A program made the translations under genes and the position numbers. The notes beneath the pieces were generated by a model. It searched no databases. It was not told the origin of the DNA and was given only the letters and a program-made list of their open reading frames with translations. A stretch of 57,521 nt of DNA from an uncultured Parafilimonas sp. (GTDB lineage: Bacteria; Bacteroidota; Bacteroidia; Chitinophagales; Chitinophagaceae), in the NCBI GenBank assembly GCA_903882935.1, contig CAIRZB010000017.1, forward strand, positions 1 to 57,521. Direction: 5' to 3'. Shown in pieces: positions 18,884 to 28,879 of the stretch (positions are counted from its first letter, which is position 1; every line of letters begins with the position of its first letter).

Positions 18884-21800
18884 TGGTATTGGCCATGCGG
18901 TTAATTGCAAATAAATATTGTTGGTTGGTGTTAAGTGTTGCAGCCTTTATGTGTGCTTGCCGGGGCAAGCATACGGAAGGGAACGCATTGTTTAAATCAA
19001 TGGAAAACACTGGCATTGTGTTTAACAACACAGTGGAGGATAATGATTCAATCAATATTATCAACTACCGCAATTTTTACAATGGCGGCGGGGTTGCCAT
19101 TGGTGATGTAAACAATGATGGTTTACCCGATGTTTTTTTTACGGCCAACCAAGGCAGCAACAAGCTGTTTTTAAACAAGGGTAATTTTTCATTCGAAGAT
19201 ATTTCTGTAAAAGCAGGTTTTACCGATAAGCAACAATTTAGCACAGGTGTTGTACTGGCTGATGTAAACGGAGACGGCTGGTTGGATATATTTGTAAGTA
19301 ACGCAGGCAACTTAAACCACCCCGAGCTGCGTAAGAACCAACTGTTCATCAACAACCATAACCTAACTTTTACGGAGAGCGCGGCCCAGTTTGGCCTTAC
19401 TGACGATGGGGGCTATACCACACAGGTTAGTTTTTTTGATTACGACATGGATGGCGATTTGGACTGCTTTATGATTAACAACAGCCCCATTGCCGTAAAC
19501 AGCCTTAACTATCCCCACCTGCGTGGCCTTGCTGCCGAAAAATGGCAAGTGCCCGATAATATGAAGGGCGGTGGTGACCATCTTTTTAGAAATGACAATG
19601 GGCATTTTACGGAGGTTACCCAGCAGGCGGGCATACACGGCACGCTAATGAGCTTTGGCTTGGGTGTTACTGTGGCCGACATTAATGGCGACCATTACCC
19701 GGATGTGTATGTTTCCAATGATTTTTTTGAACGCGACTACTTATACATCAACCAAAAGAACGGCACTTTTAAAGACGAATTGGACAGCTTTGTGCAGCAT
19801 ACGGGGTATGCATCCATGGGGGCAGATATAGGCGATATTAACAACGATGGGTACCCCGATATTTTTACCACCGACATGCTGCCTGCGGATGATTATAGGT
19901 TGAAGACTACTTTGAGTTTTGATGATATTGACCAATACCGGTTGAAGGAGCGCAACGATTTTCACCACCAGTTTTTGCAAAACACCCTGCAGTTAAACTC
20001 TGGCAAGGGCCGCTTTTGCGATATAGCCAATTACAGTGGCGTAAATGCTTCGGAATGGAGCTGGGGTGCTTTGATGTTTGACGCGGATAACGACGGATAC
20101 AACGATTTATATATCTGCAATGGTATTTACCGGGACCTTACCAACCAGGACTTTTTAGACTTTGATGCGAACGAGATAAAGGAAAAAATGATCAGTACAG
20201 GGCAAAAAAACTTGGATGAGCTCGTTGGTAAAATACCTTCCATAGCCGTGCCCAACAAAATGTTTAGGAACACGGGGCACCTTACATTTGATGATGTGGG
20301 TATGGACTGGGGTTTTACGCAAAACTCGTTCTCCAATGGCGCTGCCTACGGAGACCTAGACAACGATGGCGATTTGGATATTGTGGTTAACAATGTAAAC
20401 GAGCCGGCATTGGTTTTTAAAAACTTGAGCAGGGAGAAAAATAAAAACAACTTTTTGGCTGTGCAGTTAAAAGGCAAAGGTGCCAACACTTTTGCAGTTG
20501 GTAGTAAAATAGTAGTGTATAGCCAAGGCCAGCAGCTAAGTAGGGAAGTGGTACCCAGCCGTGGGTTTCAGTCCAGTGTTGATTATAAACAGGTATTTGG
20601 CTTGGGTAAAAACGCTTCGGTAGATTCAATGGTTATTTACTGGCCCAATTTAACCTACACAATCATTGTAAAGCCAGCTATAAATAGAACCCTGTTATGC
20701 AGTGAGCCTGCTGATGCGAAAAAGATATTGCTACCATCTTTTATTGAAGCTACGCCTCTTTTTCAGCTGGCAACCACAAGCTTTGACAAGCACCAGCAGA
20801 ACGATTATACAGACTTTTATAATGAGCGCGATGTGCCGCAAATGCTTTCTCACCAAGGGCCAACCGCAGCAGTGGCGGATGTTAATGGAGACGGTTTGCA
20901 GGATGTGTATATAGCGGGTACGGCTTTGCACAGTGGCCAGTTGTACCTGCAGACTAGTACCAGTGGTTTTGCAAAAAAAGAAATACCCGAGATGGCTCAG
21001 TTTGCTGGCTTTGAAGATGCTTCGGTGCTTTTTTTTGACGCGGACGGGGATGGGGATATGGATTTGTTTATCGGCGCGGGGGGCAACAGCGCGCTGCCCG
21101 GTTCCAGGGAGTTGCAGCATCGGCTATTTATGAATGATGGTAAAGGCAACTTTAAAATTTCGTATAATTCATTCCCTGCTAACCTAGACAATGTTGGCAC
21201 TGCGTTAGCCTACGATTTTGATGGCGATGGCGATTTGGATTTGTTTGTGGGCGGCCGTTCTGTGTCTGCCAACTACGGCGTTACCCCGCAAAGCCACGTG
21301 TATATTAACAATGGCAAAGGTATATTTACCCAAATGGCCCCAACCCAGTTGGCAGGTATTGACACTGTTGGCCTAGTTACCGGTGCTGTAATGGCCGATG
21401 TAATGGGCAGCGGCAACAAGCAGTTGGTTATTGTGGGGGAATGGATGTGCCCAAGGGTGTTTGGATTTGAAAAGAATAGGTTTGTTGAAAAACACACAGC
21501 ACTGGAAAAATATTACGGCTGGTGGCAAACAGTTGCAGTGGCAGATGTTAACCTTGATGGCAAGGCGGACCTGGTGTTGGGCAATTTTGGCGAAAATTTC
21601 TCCCTGCGCACAGATGCAAGCCATCCGCTAAAGCTTTGGTATAGCGACTTTGACGATAACGGCAGGATTGATAAAATACTCACCAAAACGGTAGACGGCA
21701 CTGATAAACCAGTGTTTATGAAACGCGAGGTAGAAGCGGAACTGCCGGGTTTGAAAAAACAAAATTTGCGGCATGCCGAATATGCCAAAAAAACAATGCA

Positions 21801-22248
21801 GGATTTGTTTACCAATGCACAGTTGAGCAAAGCAGGGGTAAAACACATTAATTATGCGTCGTCGGTAGTGGCGTTGAACGGTGGCAGCGGGCAGTTTGAA
21901 TTAAGGCCCCTGCCTGTTATGGTGCAAATGTCGTCAATTAAGGCGGTGGTTGGCGCCGATGTTAACGATGATGGCTATGTGGATTTAATTGTTGGCGGCA
22001 ATGAGTTTAATTTTCAGCCACAACTAGGCCGGTTAGATGCTTGCCAGGGAGATGTTTTAATAAACGATGGTAAAGGCAATTTTACACTGTTAGATGATGG
22101 CCAGGCAGGCTTAAAATTAAATGGCATGGTAAGGGGCATTGCCGCCTTGCCTTTAAAAGAAGGCAATGCTTTTTTGTTTCTTCAAAACGATGCGTTTCCG
22201 GCATTGTACCATCTTCTTAAACGTGGTTCATCCCAAAAAACAAAATAA
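18883..22248 (+). CDS. FG-GAP/VCBS-repeat lipoprotein with ASPIC/UnbV domain (copy 2)
   Basis: This is a 1121-residue paralogue of the upstream gene, starting in a one-base stop/start overlap. The signal peptide has a lipobox-like FMCAC; an internal ATG four codons in is an alternative start. It carries thirteen calcium-loop motifs (DVNNDGLPD, DVNGDGWLD, DADNDGYND and others) and an ASPIC/UnbV-like segment near residues 521-605 (LKGKGANTFAVGSKI, SRGFQSSVDYKQV). It is clearly closest to copy 1: both contain the identical block HFTEVTQQAGIHG with near-identical DNA. The next gene begins 6 nt downstream. Function is probably a surface scaffold or ligand binder; no catalytic domain is visible. 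Confidence 0.88.
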   Translation: MVLAMRLIANKYCWLVLSVAAFMCACRGKHTEGNALFKSMENTGIVFNNTVEDNDSINIINYRNFYNGGGVAIGDVNNDGLPDVFFTANQGSNKLFLNKGNFSFEDISVKAGFTDKQQFSTGVVLADVNGDGWLDIFVSNAGNLNHPELRKNQLFINNHNLTFTESAAQFGLTDDGGYTTQVSFFDYDMDGDLDCFMINNSPIAVNSLNYPHLRGLAAEKWQVPDNMKGGGDHLFRNDNGHFTEVTQQAGIHGTLMSFGLGVTVADINGDHYPDVYVSNDFFERDYLYINQKNGTFKDELDSFVQHTGYASMGADIGDINNDGYPDIFTTDMLPADDYRLKTTLSFDDIDQYRLKERNDFHHQFLQNTLQLNSGKGRFCDIANYSGVNASEWSWGALMFDADNDGYNDLYICNGIYRDLTNQDFLDFDANEIKEKMISTGQKNLDELVGKIPSIAVPNKMFRNTGHLTFDDVGMDWGFTQNSFSNGAAYGDLDNDGDLDIVVNNVNEPALVFKNLSREKNKNNFLAVQLKGKGANTFAVGSKIVVYSQGQQLSREVVPSRGFQSSVDYKQVFGLGKNASVDSMVIYWPNLTYTIIVKPAINRTLLCSEPADAKKILLPSFIEATPLFQLATTSFDKHQQNDYTDFYNERDVPQMLSHQGPTAAVADVNGDGLQDVYIAGTALHSGQLYLQTSTSGFAKKEIPEMAQFAGFEDASVLFFDADGDGDMDLFIGAGGNSALPGSRELQHRLFMNDGKGNFKISYNSFPANLDNVGTALAYDFDGDGDLDLFVGGRSVSANYGVTPQSHVYINNGKGIFTQMAPTQLAGIDTVGLVTGAVMADVMGSGNKQLVIVGEWMCPRVFGFEKNRFVEKHTALEKYYGWWQTVAVADVNLDGKADLVLGNFGENFSLRTDASHPLKLWYSDFDDNGRIDKILTKTVDGTDKPVFMKREVEAELPGLKKQNLRHAEYAKKTMQDLFTNAQLSKAGVKHINYASSVVALNGGSGQFELRPLPVMVQMSSIKAVVGADVNDDGYVDLIVGGNEFNFQPQLGRLDACQGDVLINDGKGNFTLLDDGQAGLKLNGMVRGIAALPLKEGNAFLFLQNDAFPALYHLLKRGSSQKTK

Positions 22249-22254
22249 CAAGGC

Positions 22255-25200
22255 ATGCGGTTTTTGCGTAAAAATATAGCGGAGTTTGCTGGCTTATGTG
22301 GCTTGGTGTTGTTGCTGTGGTCTTGTGGCAAGCCAAAGCCGCCTGTGCCAGTGTTGTTTAAAACCTTGGGTGACGAGCAAACAGGGTTACACTTTACCAA
22401 CAGGCTTACACCAACCGCGCAGTTTAACATATTCCAGTACATGTATTTCTACAATGGTGCGGGTATTGGTGCAGGTGATTTTAATAACGACGGAAAAATT
22501 GACCTGTTTTTTTCGGCCAACCAAGGCGAAAACAAAATATTTCTCAACCTGGGAAAGCTAAGCTTTAAGGATGTTACGTTGCAGGCGCAAATACCACAAG
22601 ACAGCGGTTGGAACACAGGAGTGTCGGTGGTTGACATTAACAACGACGGCCTGCTGGATATTTATATTTGCAAAGTAGGCAACTACGAGGTACTGCATGG
22701 TAAGAATGAACTGCTGGTATGCAAAGGCATAAAAAACGGTGTTCCTTTTTATGCAGACGAAGCAGCCCAATACGGCCTTGATTTTTCAGGGTTCAGCACG
22801 CAGGCTGTTTTTTTTGATTATGACATGGATGGCGACCTGGATATGTTTTTGCTAAACCACTCAGTACACCAAAACGGCACATTCGCGCCCCGGGCGCAGT
22901 TTTTGGGCACCTACCATCCGCTGTCTGGCGACAGGATGTTCCGCAACGAGGGCAATAACCATTTTACCGATGTTACCAAGGAAAGCAAAATAAACAGCTC
23001 GGCCATAAGTTACGGGCTTGGCGTTGCCGTTGCCGATATTGATTTAGACGGGTGGCCAGACTTGTATGTGGGCAACGATTTTCACGAGAACGATTATTTG
23101 TACATCAACAAGCACAATGGAACATTCTCGGAGGAGAATAACCAACGATTGATGCATACCAGCCAGTTTTCAATGGGGGTTGACGTTGCCGATGTAAACA
23201 ACGACGGCTATCCTGAAATTATTTCGATGGATATGCTGCCATCCGACCCATACATTTTAAAACGGTCGTTGGGGGAGGATGAATACGATATTTTTACCCA
23301 TAAAATTGATGTGGGGTATAATTACCAATACACCCGCAATAACCTGCAATACAATAGGCGAAACGGTATGTTTACCGAGGTGGGGCTGTACTCAGGAGTG
23401 TATGCCTCAGACTGGAGCTGGGCGCCATTATGGATGGATTTTGACAACGATGGGTTGAAAGACCTGTTTATTTCAAACGGCATACCCAAGCGGATGAATG
23501 ATATGGACTACGTTAATTTTATTTCGAACGAAGAGATTCAACAAAAACTTCGGGATGGTAAAATTGACGAAAGGGATACGGCACTGATTAACAAATTTCC
23601 TGAGATAAAAATCCCCAATAAGTTTTTCCTGAATAAGGGGGATATGTTGTTTATGGACGATGCGGCTGCTATTGGTGATGATAAAGCCACCTACTCAAAC
23701 GGAGCCATTTATGCCGACCTAGACAACGACGGTGATTTGGATGTAGTGGTGAGCAACATTGATGCGCCAGCCCTGTTGTACGAAAACAAAAGTAATAGCA
23801 CAGCAAAAAGGCCCTCCGTTGAAATAGTGCTGCACGGTACCGCTAACAATATTAACGCGATAGGCGCCAAGGTTGTGCTGTTCGCTAACAATTGCATACG
23901 CACCTACGAGAAAAACCCCGCCAAAGGGTTTCAATCCAGCATGGAAACACCAATCCATGTGGGGCTGGCAAACACAAAAATTGATTCGGCTTTTCTTATT
24001 TGGCCTGATAACAGTTGCCAAAAAATTGAGTTGGATAGCCAGCACCACCATGTTTCATTTACTTGGCAAAAAGGCTTGCCCATATTCGACTATAAAAAAA
24101 TTACCCGGCACCGTGTATCAGCCACTAAGCCGATGGAGGATTTTACCAGCCAAACAAAATTAGGATACCTGCATAAAGAAAACCATTTTGTTGAGTTTGA
24201 CCGTGAGCAGTTGATACCCCATATGGTATCAACAGAAGGGCCTGCGCTCGCGGTGGGCGACATTAACCATGATGGGCTGCAAGATGTTTTTGTGGGGGCT
24301 TCCAAAACGTTCCACAATGCCGTTTTCCTGCAACAGGCAAACGGTACTTTTATAAAGAAAGAGCAGCCAGCCATGGCCATAGACAGTATGTTTGAAGACG
24401 TAGATGCCTGCTTAGTGGATGTTAACAACGACGGCAACGCCGACTTGGTTGTGGCAAGTGGTGGCAACGAATATTATGGCCAAGATGAGCATTTGTTGCC
24501 AAGGGTTTATTTAAATGATGGCAAAGGTGTTTTTACAAAGCTGGCAGGGGCGTTTGCAAATATGTACAACACCACATCGTGCATAGTGCCCTTTGATTTT
24601 AATGGCGACGGTTTTGTTGATTTATTTGTGGGCGGCCGTGCGGTGCCTTGGGCATATGGGCAAACACCAACATCGTATTTATTGGTGAATGATGGGCACG
24701 GCAAATTTGTAGATGTAACTAAAAATGTTTCATCCGGCCTTTCGGATGTGGGCATGGTAACACAAGCGTTATGGTTTGATATTGACAAAGATGGCCAAAA
24801 AGATTTGCTGGTATGCTGCGAGTGGGGTGGCATTTATGCGTTTATAAATAGCAAAGGGCATTTTACCCGTAAAGTGCTTACCGATAAAAAAGGTTGGTGG
24901 AATTTTGTGCTGCCCGTTGATGTAAACAACGATGGCAACATTGATTTGGTAGCCGGTAACCTGGGGCTAAACAGCCGCTTACAGGCCAGCGACAAAGAGC
25001 CCGTGCGTTTGTATTACAACGATTTTGATGACAATGGCAAAGCCGAGCAAGTGTTAACCTATTATTTGCAGGGCAAAGAAATACCGTTTGCCAATAAAGA
25101 TGAGTTGCAACGGCAGATGCCTATTGTGAAGAAAAGATTTTTATACGCTGATGATTTTGCCAAAGCAACCTTGGAAGAAATATTTACCAGCCAAAAATTA

Positions 25201-25599
25201 AATGGTGCCCAAATATTAACGGCAAATTATTTTTCTAATGCGGTGCTGGTAAACCATGGTAACCTTAATTTTTCCACGGAGGCATTGCCTTGGGAAGCGC
25301 AGTTGGCCCCATACCGCGATGCCGTGGTTGTAAACGCAAACAACGACAGCCTGCCCGATATTTTAATGATGGGTAATTATTACGACAACAACATACAAAT
25401 GGGCCGTTACGATGGCGATTTTGGAACTGTGTTGGTAAATAAAGGCCAAAGTAAATTTGCTTGTGAAAACATAAACGGTTTAACCATTAAAGGCCAAGTA
25501 AGGCACATTAAGCCAGTTGAAATAAACCATCGGCCTGCATTTATACTTGCACGCAATAATGACTCTATAAAAATTATCAGGTATTCGCCGCTTAAATAG
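22255..25599 (+). CDS. FG-GAP/VCBS-repeat lipoprotein with ASPIC/UnbV domain (copy 3, divergent)
   Basis: This is a 1114-residue paralogue of the two upstream genes. The signal peptide has a lipobox LLWSC near residue 24. Thirteen calcium-loop motifs are again present (DFNNDGKID, DINNDGLLD, DYDMDGDLD, DVNNDGNID and others), with an ASPIC/UnbV-like segment near residues 520-600 (LHGTANNINAIGAKV, KGFQSSME). It is more divergent than copies 1 and 2 are from each other and lacks the HFTEVTQQAGIHG block, with NHFTDVTKESKI in its place. It ends 1 nt before the stop of a convergent gene, with no terminator between them. Role is unknown beyond a likely extracellular binding scaffold. Confidence 0.87.
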   Translation: MRFLRKNIAEFAGLCGLVLLLWSCGKPKPPVPVLFKTLGDEQTGLHFTNRLTPTAQFNIFQYMYFYNGAGIGAGDFNNDGKIDLFFSANQGENKIFLNLGKLSFKDVTLQAQIPQDSGWNTGVSVVDINNDGLLDIYICKVGNYEVLHGKNELLVCKGIKNGVPFYADEAAQYGLDFSGFSTQAVFFDYDMDGDLDMFLLNHSVHQNGTFAPRAQFLGTYHPLSGDRMFRNEGNNHFTDVTKESKINSSAISYGLGVAVADIDLDGWPDLYVGNDFHENDYLYINKHNGTFSEENNQRLMHTSQFSMGVDVADVNNDGYPEIISMDMLPSDPYILKRSLGEDEYDIFTHKIDVGYNYQYTRNNLQYNRRNGMFTEVGLYSGVYASDWSWAPLWMDFDNDGLKDLFISNGIPKRMNDMDYVNFISNEEIQQKLRDGKIDERDTALINKFPEIKIPNKFFLNKGDMLFMDDAAAIGDDKATYSNGAIYADLDNDGDLDVVVSNIDAPALLYENKSNSTAKRPSVEIVLHGTANNINAIGAKVVLFANNCIRTYEKNPAKGFQSSMETPIHVGLANTKIDSAFLIWPDNSCQKIELDSQHHHVSFTWQKGLPIFDYKKITRHRVSATKPMEDFTSQTKLGYLHKENHFVEFDREQLIPHMVSTEGPALAVGDINHDGLQDVFVGASKTFHNAVFLQQANGTFIKKEQPAMAIDSMFEDVDACLVDVNNDGNADLVVASGGNEYYGQDEHLLPRVYLNDGKGVFTKLAGAFANMYNTTSCIVPFDFNGDGFVDLFVGGRAVPWAYGQTPTSYLLVNDGHGKFVDVTKNVSSGLSDVGMVTQALWFDIDKDGQKDLLVCCEWGGIYAFINSKGHFTRKVLTDKKGWWNFVLPVDVNNDGNIDLVAGNLGLNSRLQASDKEPVRLYYNDFDDNGKAEQVLTYYLQGKEIPFANKDELQRQMPIVKKRFLYADDFAKATLEEIFTSQKLNGAQILTANYFSNAVLVNHGNLNFSTEALPWEAQLAPYRDAVVVNANNDSLPDILMMGNYYDNNIQMGRYDGDFGTVLVNKGQSKFACENINGLTIKGQVRHIKPVEINHRPAFILARNNDSIKIIRYSPLK

Positions 25600-25600
25600 T

Positions 25601-26536
25601 TTACATAATTGGGTAGTAAAGCTTCGTAACCCACTTGGCGGTATCGGTTTCTTGCTGCCTGTCTGTTACCATCAATTCGTAAGGTTTGGCAGGGCTTGCC
25701 CTTTTTGTATCCAAATAATATTCGGTTAATTTTTGTAACCCCTGTTGTATATTGTAGTAGCCTCCGTTAACTGTACTGGTAAACATGCTGCCCCCGTATG
25801 GCATTCTTTTAATAATAAAATCAGGTGTTTGGGTTATTCTTCCGCTAACGGGCAGGCCTACCATTACTTTGTAGCTTTTTTCGCCCAGTTGCACCACGTT
25901 CAGCATAGGGGCGTTTGTGGCTGATGCATGCTGGCTTGCAACATACGCTTTAAGTTTATCCACTTCTTTGTAGATATCTGCCAATGACGGGTAAGCGGTT
26001 GTAGTTATTTGGGATGCAATCAACACTGAATCTTTTAGCTTTACTTCTTTAACGTTTATGCCGTACACATTCTCTGGCTTGTCGAGATAGGCTTTCAGTT
26101 TATCCAACAAAGCGCCCATATTTTCCTTCAGTTTTTTAGCCTTGTTGTATTGCGTAATTCTTTGCAATGGGTTAAGTGATGCATCTAATTCAGTACTCCA
26201 TTGCAGGGCTGATGAGTCAAGGTAAATATTCAGGCAAACCAATGCACTGTTTAATTTGTCTGTGGTGGGTTGTATCGTAATATCCGCCAAATTAGAAAGA
26301 GTACTTTTTATGTGATAAACATAGCCGTTATAGTTATAATTGGTATCTTCTTTAACAGTAACGCTGCGCCACCAATTATTAAACATTGCACTGTCGTTTA
26401 TAAATTTGATGGCCGTGTTTTGGTATGCATTTATATACCTTACATTTGACACGATGATTTTTGACGGGATGAATACATACACACTAATAACCAAAAGCAC
26501 TAAAGCCACCAAGGCCAAGGCAAGCAGTTTTTTCAT
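25601..26536 (-). CDS. Membrane-anchored SRPBCC/GyrI-like protein
   Basis: This is a 311-residue protein with one N-terminal membrane segment (about 3-25, LALALVALVLLVISVYVFIP), so the rest lies outside the cytoplasm or the anchor is cleaved. The first part (about 28-140) resembles a polyketide-cyclase/SRPBCC fold. The second (about 205-310) resembles the GyrI-like effector-binding domain: YKVMVGLPVSG, then a strand-turn MPYGGSMFT, a helix, and a final KWVTKLYYPI strand. GyrI-like domains bind small molecules in AraC regulators or act alone. It has no DNA-binding part. It is convergent with the third FG-GAP gene. The function is unknown and the domain call is by pattern. Confidence 0.6.
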   Translation of the reverse strand: MKKLLALALVALVLLVISVYVFIPSKIIVSNVRYINAYQNTAIKFINDSAMFNNWWRSVTVKEDTNYNYNGYVYHIKSTLSNLADITIQPTTDKLNSALVCLNIYLDSSALQWSTELDASLNPLQRITQYNKAKKLKENMGALLDKLKAYLDKPENVYGINVKEVKLKDSVLIASQITTTAYPSLADIYKEVDKLKAYVASQHASATNAPMLNVVQLGEKSYKVMVGLPVSGRITQTPDFIIKRMPYGGSMFTSTVNGGYYNIQQGLQKLTEYYLDTKRASPAKPYELMVTDRQQETDTAKWVTKLYYPIM

Positions 26537-26653
26537 ACAAACAGTTTAAATTGGGCGCAAAATAACTATTATCCCTGCAAAAAATTATTTAAAATAACGC
26601 ACCGGCCTATAGGCTTAAGCGGAACGATTTTCTTAACGATAATTGTGATTCAT

Positions 26654-28690
26654 ATGAAAAATAAATCAGCTTTACTCTGTTGCCTGTTCGCCTGCTTCGC
26701 AGCCATTGTTAAAGGCCAAACGAATGACACCTGGAAATTGGCAGCAACAAAAATTGACCCCTCCAATTATTACGGTATTACAGTGGCCAACGGCATGGTG
26801 GGCATTGTGTCTTCAAGTGAGCCGTTTGAAGTAAAGGACGTAGTGTTGAACGGTGCCTTTGATTTATATGGCCGTGGCCGTGTGAGCAACATACTAAAAA
26901 CGTTTAACTTTTTAAACATGTACCTAGAAGTGGACGGTGCGCGTATAGAAAGTTTTAAGCAGGTGCAAAATTACGCGCAGGTATTGGATATGCGGCACGC
27001 GAACCTTACCACCAGCTTTGACTATGCTGACAAAGCTTCGGTTAGTTATACTTACTACGCCCTGCGCCACCTGCCCTACACTGCTTTGGTTGATGTAACC
27101 ATCACCGCTAAAAAAGACATTGACATAACGCCGGCCAGTGTGATGGAAGCACCCGACATGCTGAAAGACGTGCAGAATTATTATAACGAAATTGACAGGC
27201 CGCATGTGCGCATATCCTTACTAACGTCAACAGCCAAAAGCCCTACAGGCAAGCTGTTAATGGCTGCATCAAATAGTTTTTTGTTTGACGAACCGCATGG
27301 AAGCGAGCCATCTGTAATACACGAAATGTGGGATAACAGCATGCACCTGCTTAAATTTAAAAAACACCTTACCGCTGGCCAAACCTATCATTTTGCCGTG
27401 GCTGGGTCTGCAATAACATCTGCACACGACGACGACCCCCTTAATGAGGCCGAACGTCTCACCATATTTGCGGCCTTGGAAGGCAGGGCAAGGCTGGTAC
27501 AGTTTCATAACAATGCATGGGATTCACTTTGGAAGAGTGACATCATTATCGACGGTGATGATGAAAGCCAACGCGATGTGCACAACATGCTATACCATTT
27601 ATACTCGTTTGTTAGGGAAGGTACGGCCTATAGCCTTTCGCCCATGGGTTTAAGTGGGCTGGGCTACAACGGCCATGCTTTTTGGGATACCGAATTGTGG
27701 ATGTACCCCGGCCTGTTGGTGTTGCACCCGGGCATAGCGCAGTCATTGCTGGAATACCGCTTTCAACGCATAGAGGCTGCCAAGCACAATGCGTTCGCCC
27801 ATGGGTATAAGGGGGCAATGTTCCCTTGGGAAAGTGCCGCCAGCGGCAACGAAGAAACGCCAGTGTGGGCTTTGAGCGGCCCTTTTGAACACCATATTAC
27901 GGCCGATATTGCCATTGCCGCTTGGAATTATTATTGCGTTACACAAGATAAGAACTGGCTGCGCGAAAGAGGGTGGCCATTGCTAAAAGAAACTGCCGAT
28001 TTTTGGGCCAGCCGGGTGGAGCGGAATGGCAACGGCCATTTTGATATTAAAAACGTGGTGGCCGCGGATGAGTGGGCCGAAAATATTGACAACAACGCCT
28101 TTACCAATGCCGCTGCCAAAGCCAACCTACAGTTTGCAGCACAGGCGGCAAGCATATTGGGGTTGGCTGCCAACCCAGACTGGGCTAACGTGGCGGCCAA
28201 CATACCCATACTAAAGTTTGACGACGGTGTAACGAAAGAGCATGCCAGTTACAACGGCGAGAAAATTAAGCAGGCCGACGTTAACCTGCTGGCTTACCCC
28301 CTGCACGAAGTAACCGACCCCGCCGCCATAAAAAAAGATTTAGCCTACTATGAACCCCGCGTAGGCGAAGGCCCCGCAATGACGCACGCAATATTTGCCA
28401 TTTTGTATGCCCGGCTGGGTATGCCCGATAAGGCATACAAGTCGTTCCATGAGGGGTATACGCCCAACATGCGCGCACCATTTGGGGTGTTGGCGGAAAC
28501 GGCCACTGGTAGCAACCCCTATTTTTCAACGGGGGCCGGTGGTATGGTACAAGCGATGCTAAACGGTTTTGGGGGTCTGGAAATTACGCCCGCCGGCATT
28601 ACCCAGCTTAAGGTAAAGCTACCATCCAATTGGAAGCGCTTAACTATTACTGGGGTAGGTGTAGAAGGAAAAACCTATACGGTTAAGTAG
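26654..28690 (+). CDS. Exported glycoside hydrolase family 65 protein
   Basis: This is a 678-residue GH65-type enzyme with a signal peptide (AAIVKGQ end near residue 22). The ATG at 26654 is preferred over a GTG three codons upstream. GH65 contains alpha-glucoside phosphorylases and hydrolases such as acid trehalase. The (alpha/alpha)6 barrel has GHAFWDTELWMYPG, WESAASGNEETP and the catalytic-acid region DEWAENIDNNAFTNA, with Glu473 the likely general acid. Export argues for a hydrolase acting on alpha-glucosides in the periplasm or outside, possibly like the glucosylgalactosyl-hydroxylysine glucosidase branch. Substrate is not decidable. It lies between the sus/FG-GAP block and the haloperoxidase array, and is followed by a perfect 16-bp hairpin. 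Confidence 0.85.
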   Translation: MKNKSALLCCLFACFAAIVKGQTNDTWKLAATKIDPSNYYGITVANGMVGIVSSSEPFEVKDVVLNGAFDLYGRGRVSNILKTFNFLNMYLEVDGARIESFKQVQNYAQVLDMRHANLTTSFDYADKASVSYTYYALRHLPYTALVDVTITAKKDIDITPASVMEAPDMLKDVQNYYNEIDRPHVRISLLTSTAKSPTGKLLMAASNSFLFDEPHGSEPSVIHEMWDNSMHLLKFKKHLTAGQTYHFAVAGSAITSAHDDDPLNEAERLTIFAALEGRARLVQFHNNAWDSLWKSDIIIDGDDESQRDVHNMLYHLYSFVREGTAYSLSPMGLSGLGYNGHAFWDTELWMYPGLLVLHPGIAQSLLEYRFQRIEAAKHNAFAHGYKGAMFPWESAASGNEETPVWALSGPFEHHITADIAIAAWNYYCVTQDKNWLRERGWPLLKETADFWASRVERNGNGHFDIKNVVAADEWAENIDNNAFTNAAAKANLQFAAQAASILGLAANPDWANVAANIPILKFDDGVTKEHASYNGEKIKQADVNLLAYPLHEVTDPAAIKKDLAYYEPRVGEGPAMTHAIFAILYARLGMPDKAYKSFHEGYTPNMRAPFGVLAETATGSNPYFSTGAGGMVQAMLNGFGGLEITPAGITQLKVKLPSNWKRLTITGVGVEGKTYTVK

Positions 28691-28760
28691 TTTCGTTGGC
28701 ATTTACGAATGGTATTTGCCTTTATGCCTAATGACTTCATTACGTTTTCATAGTTCCTGT

Positions 28761-28810
28761 AACAAATACATGCAACGCAAATATTGGTTTGTTGGTTGCA
28801 TGTATTTGTT
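28761..28810 (+). terminator. Perfect 16-bp inverted repeat downstream of the GH65 gene
   Basis: AACAAATACATGCAAC (28761-28776) pairs perfectly with GTTGCATGTATTTGTT (28795-28810) around an 18-nt loop. It is probably the transcription terminator of the GH65 gene, although the T-run is weak. A 10-bp inverted repeat, GCATTTACGA (28699-28708) with TCGTAAATGC (28811-28820), encloses it, which an ordinary terminator would not need. Confidence 0.6.
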
Positions 28811-28879
28811 TCGTAAATGCATACTTAGTTAAAAAAAATACAATTTGTTAAAAAAAAATCCTAACGTTGTGTTGTAAAA

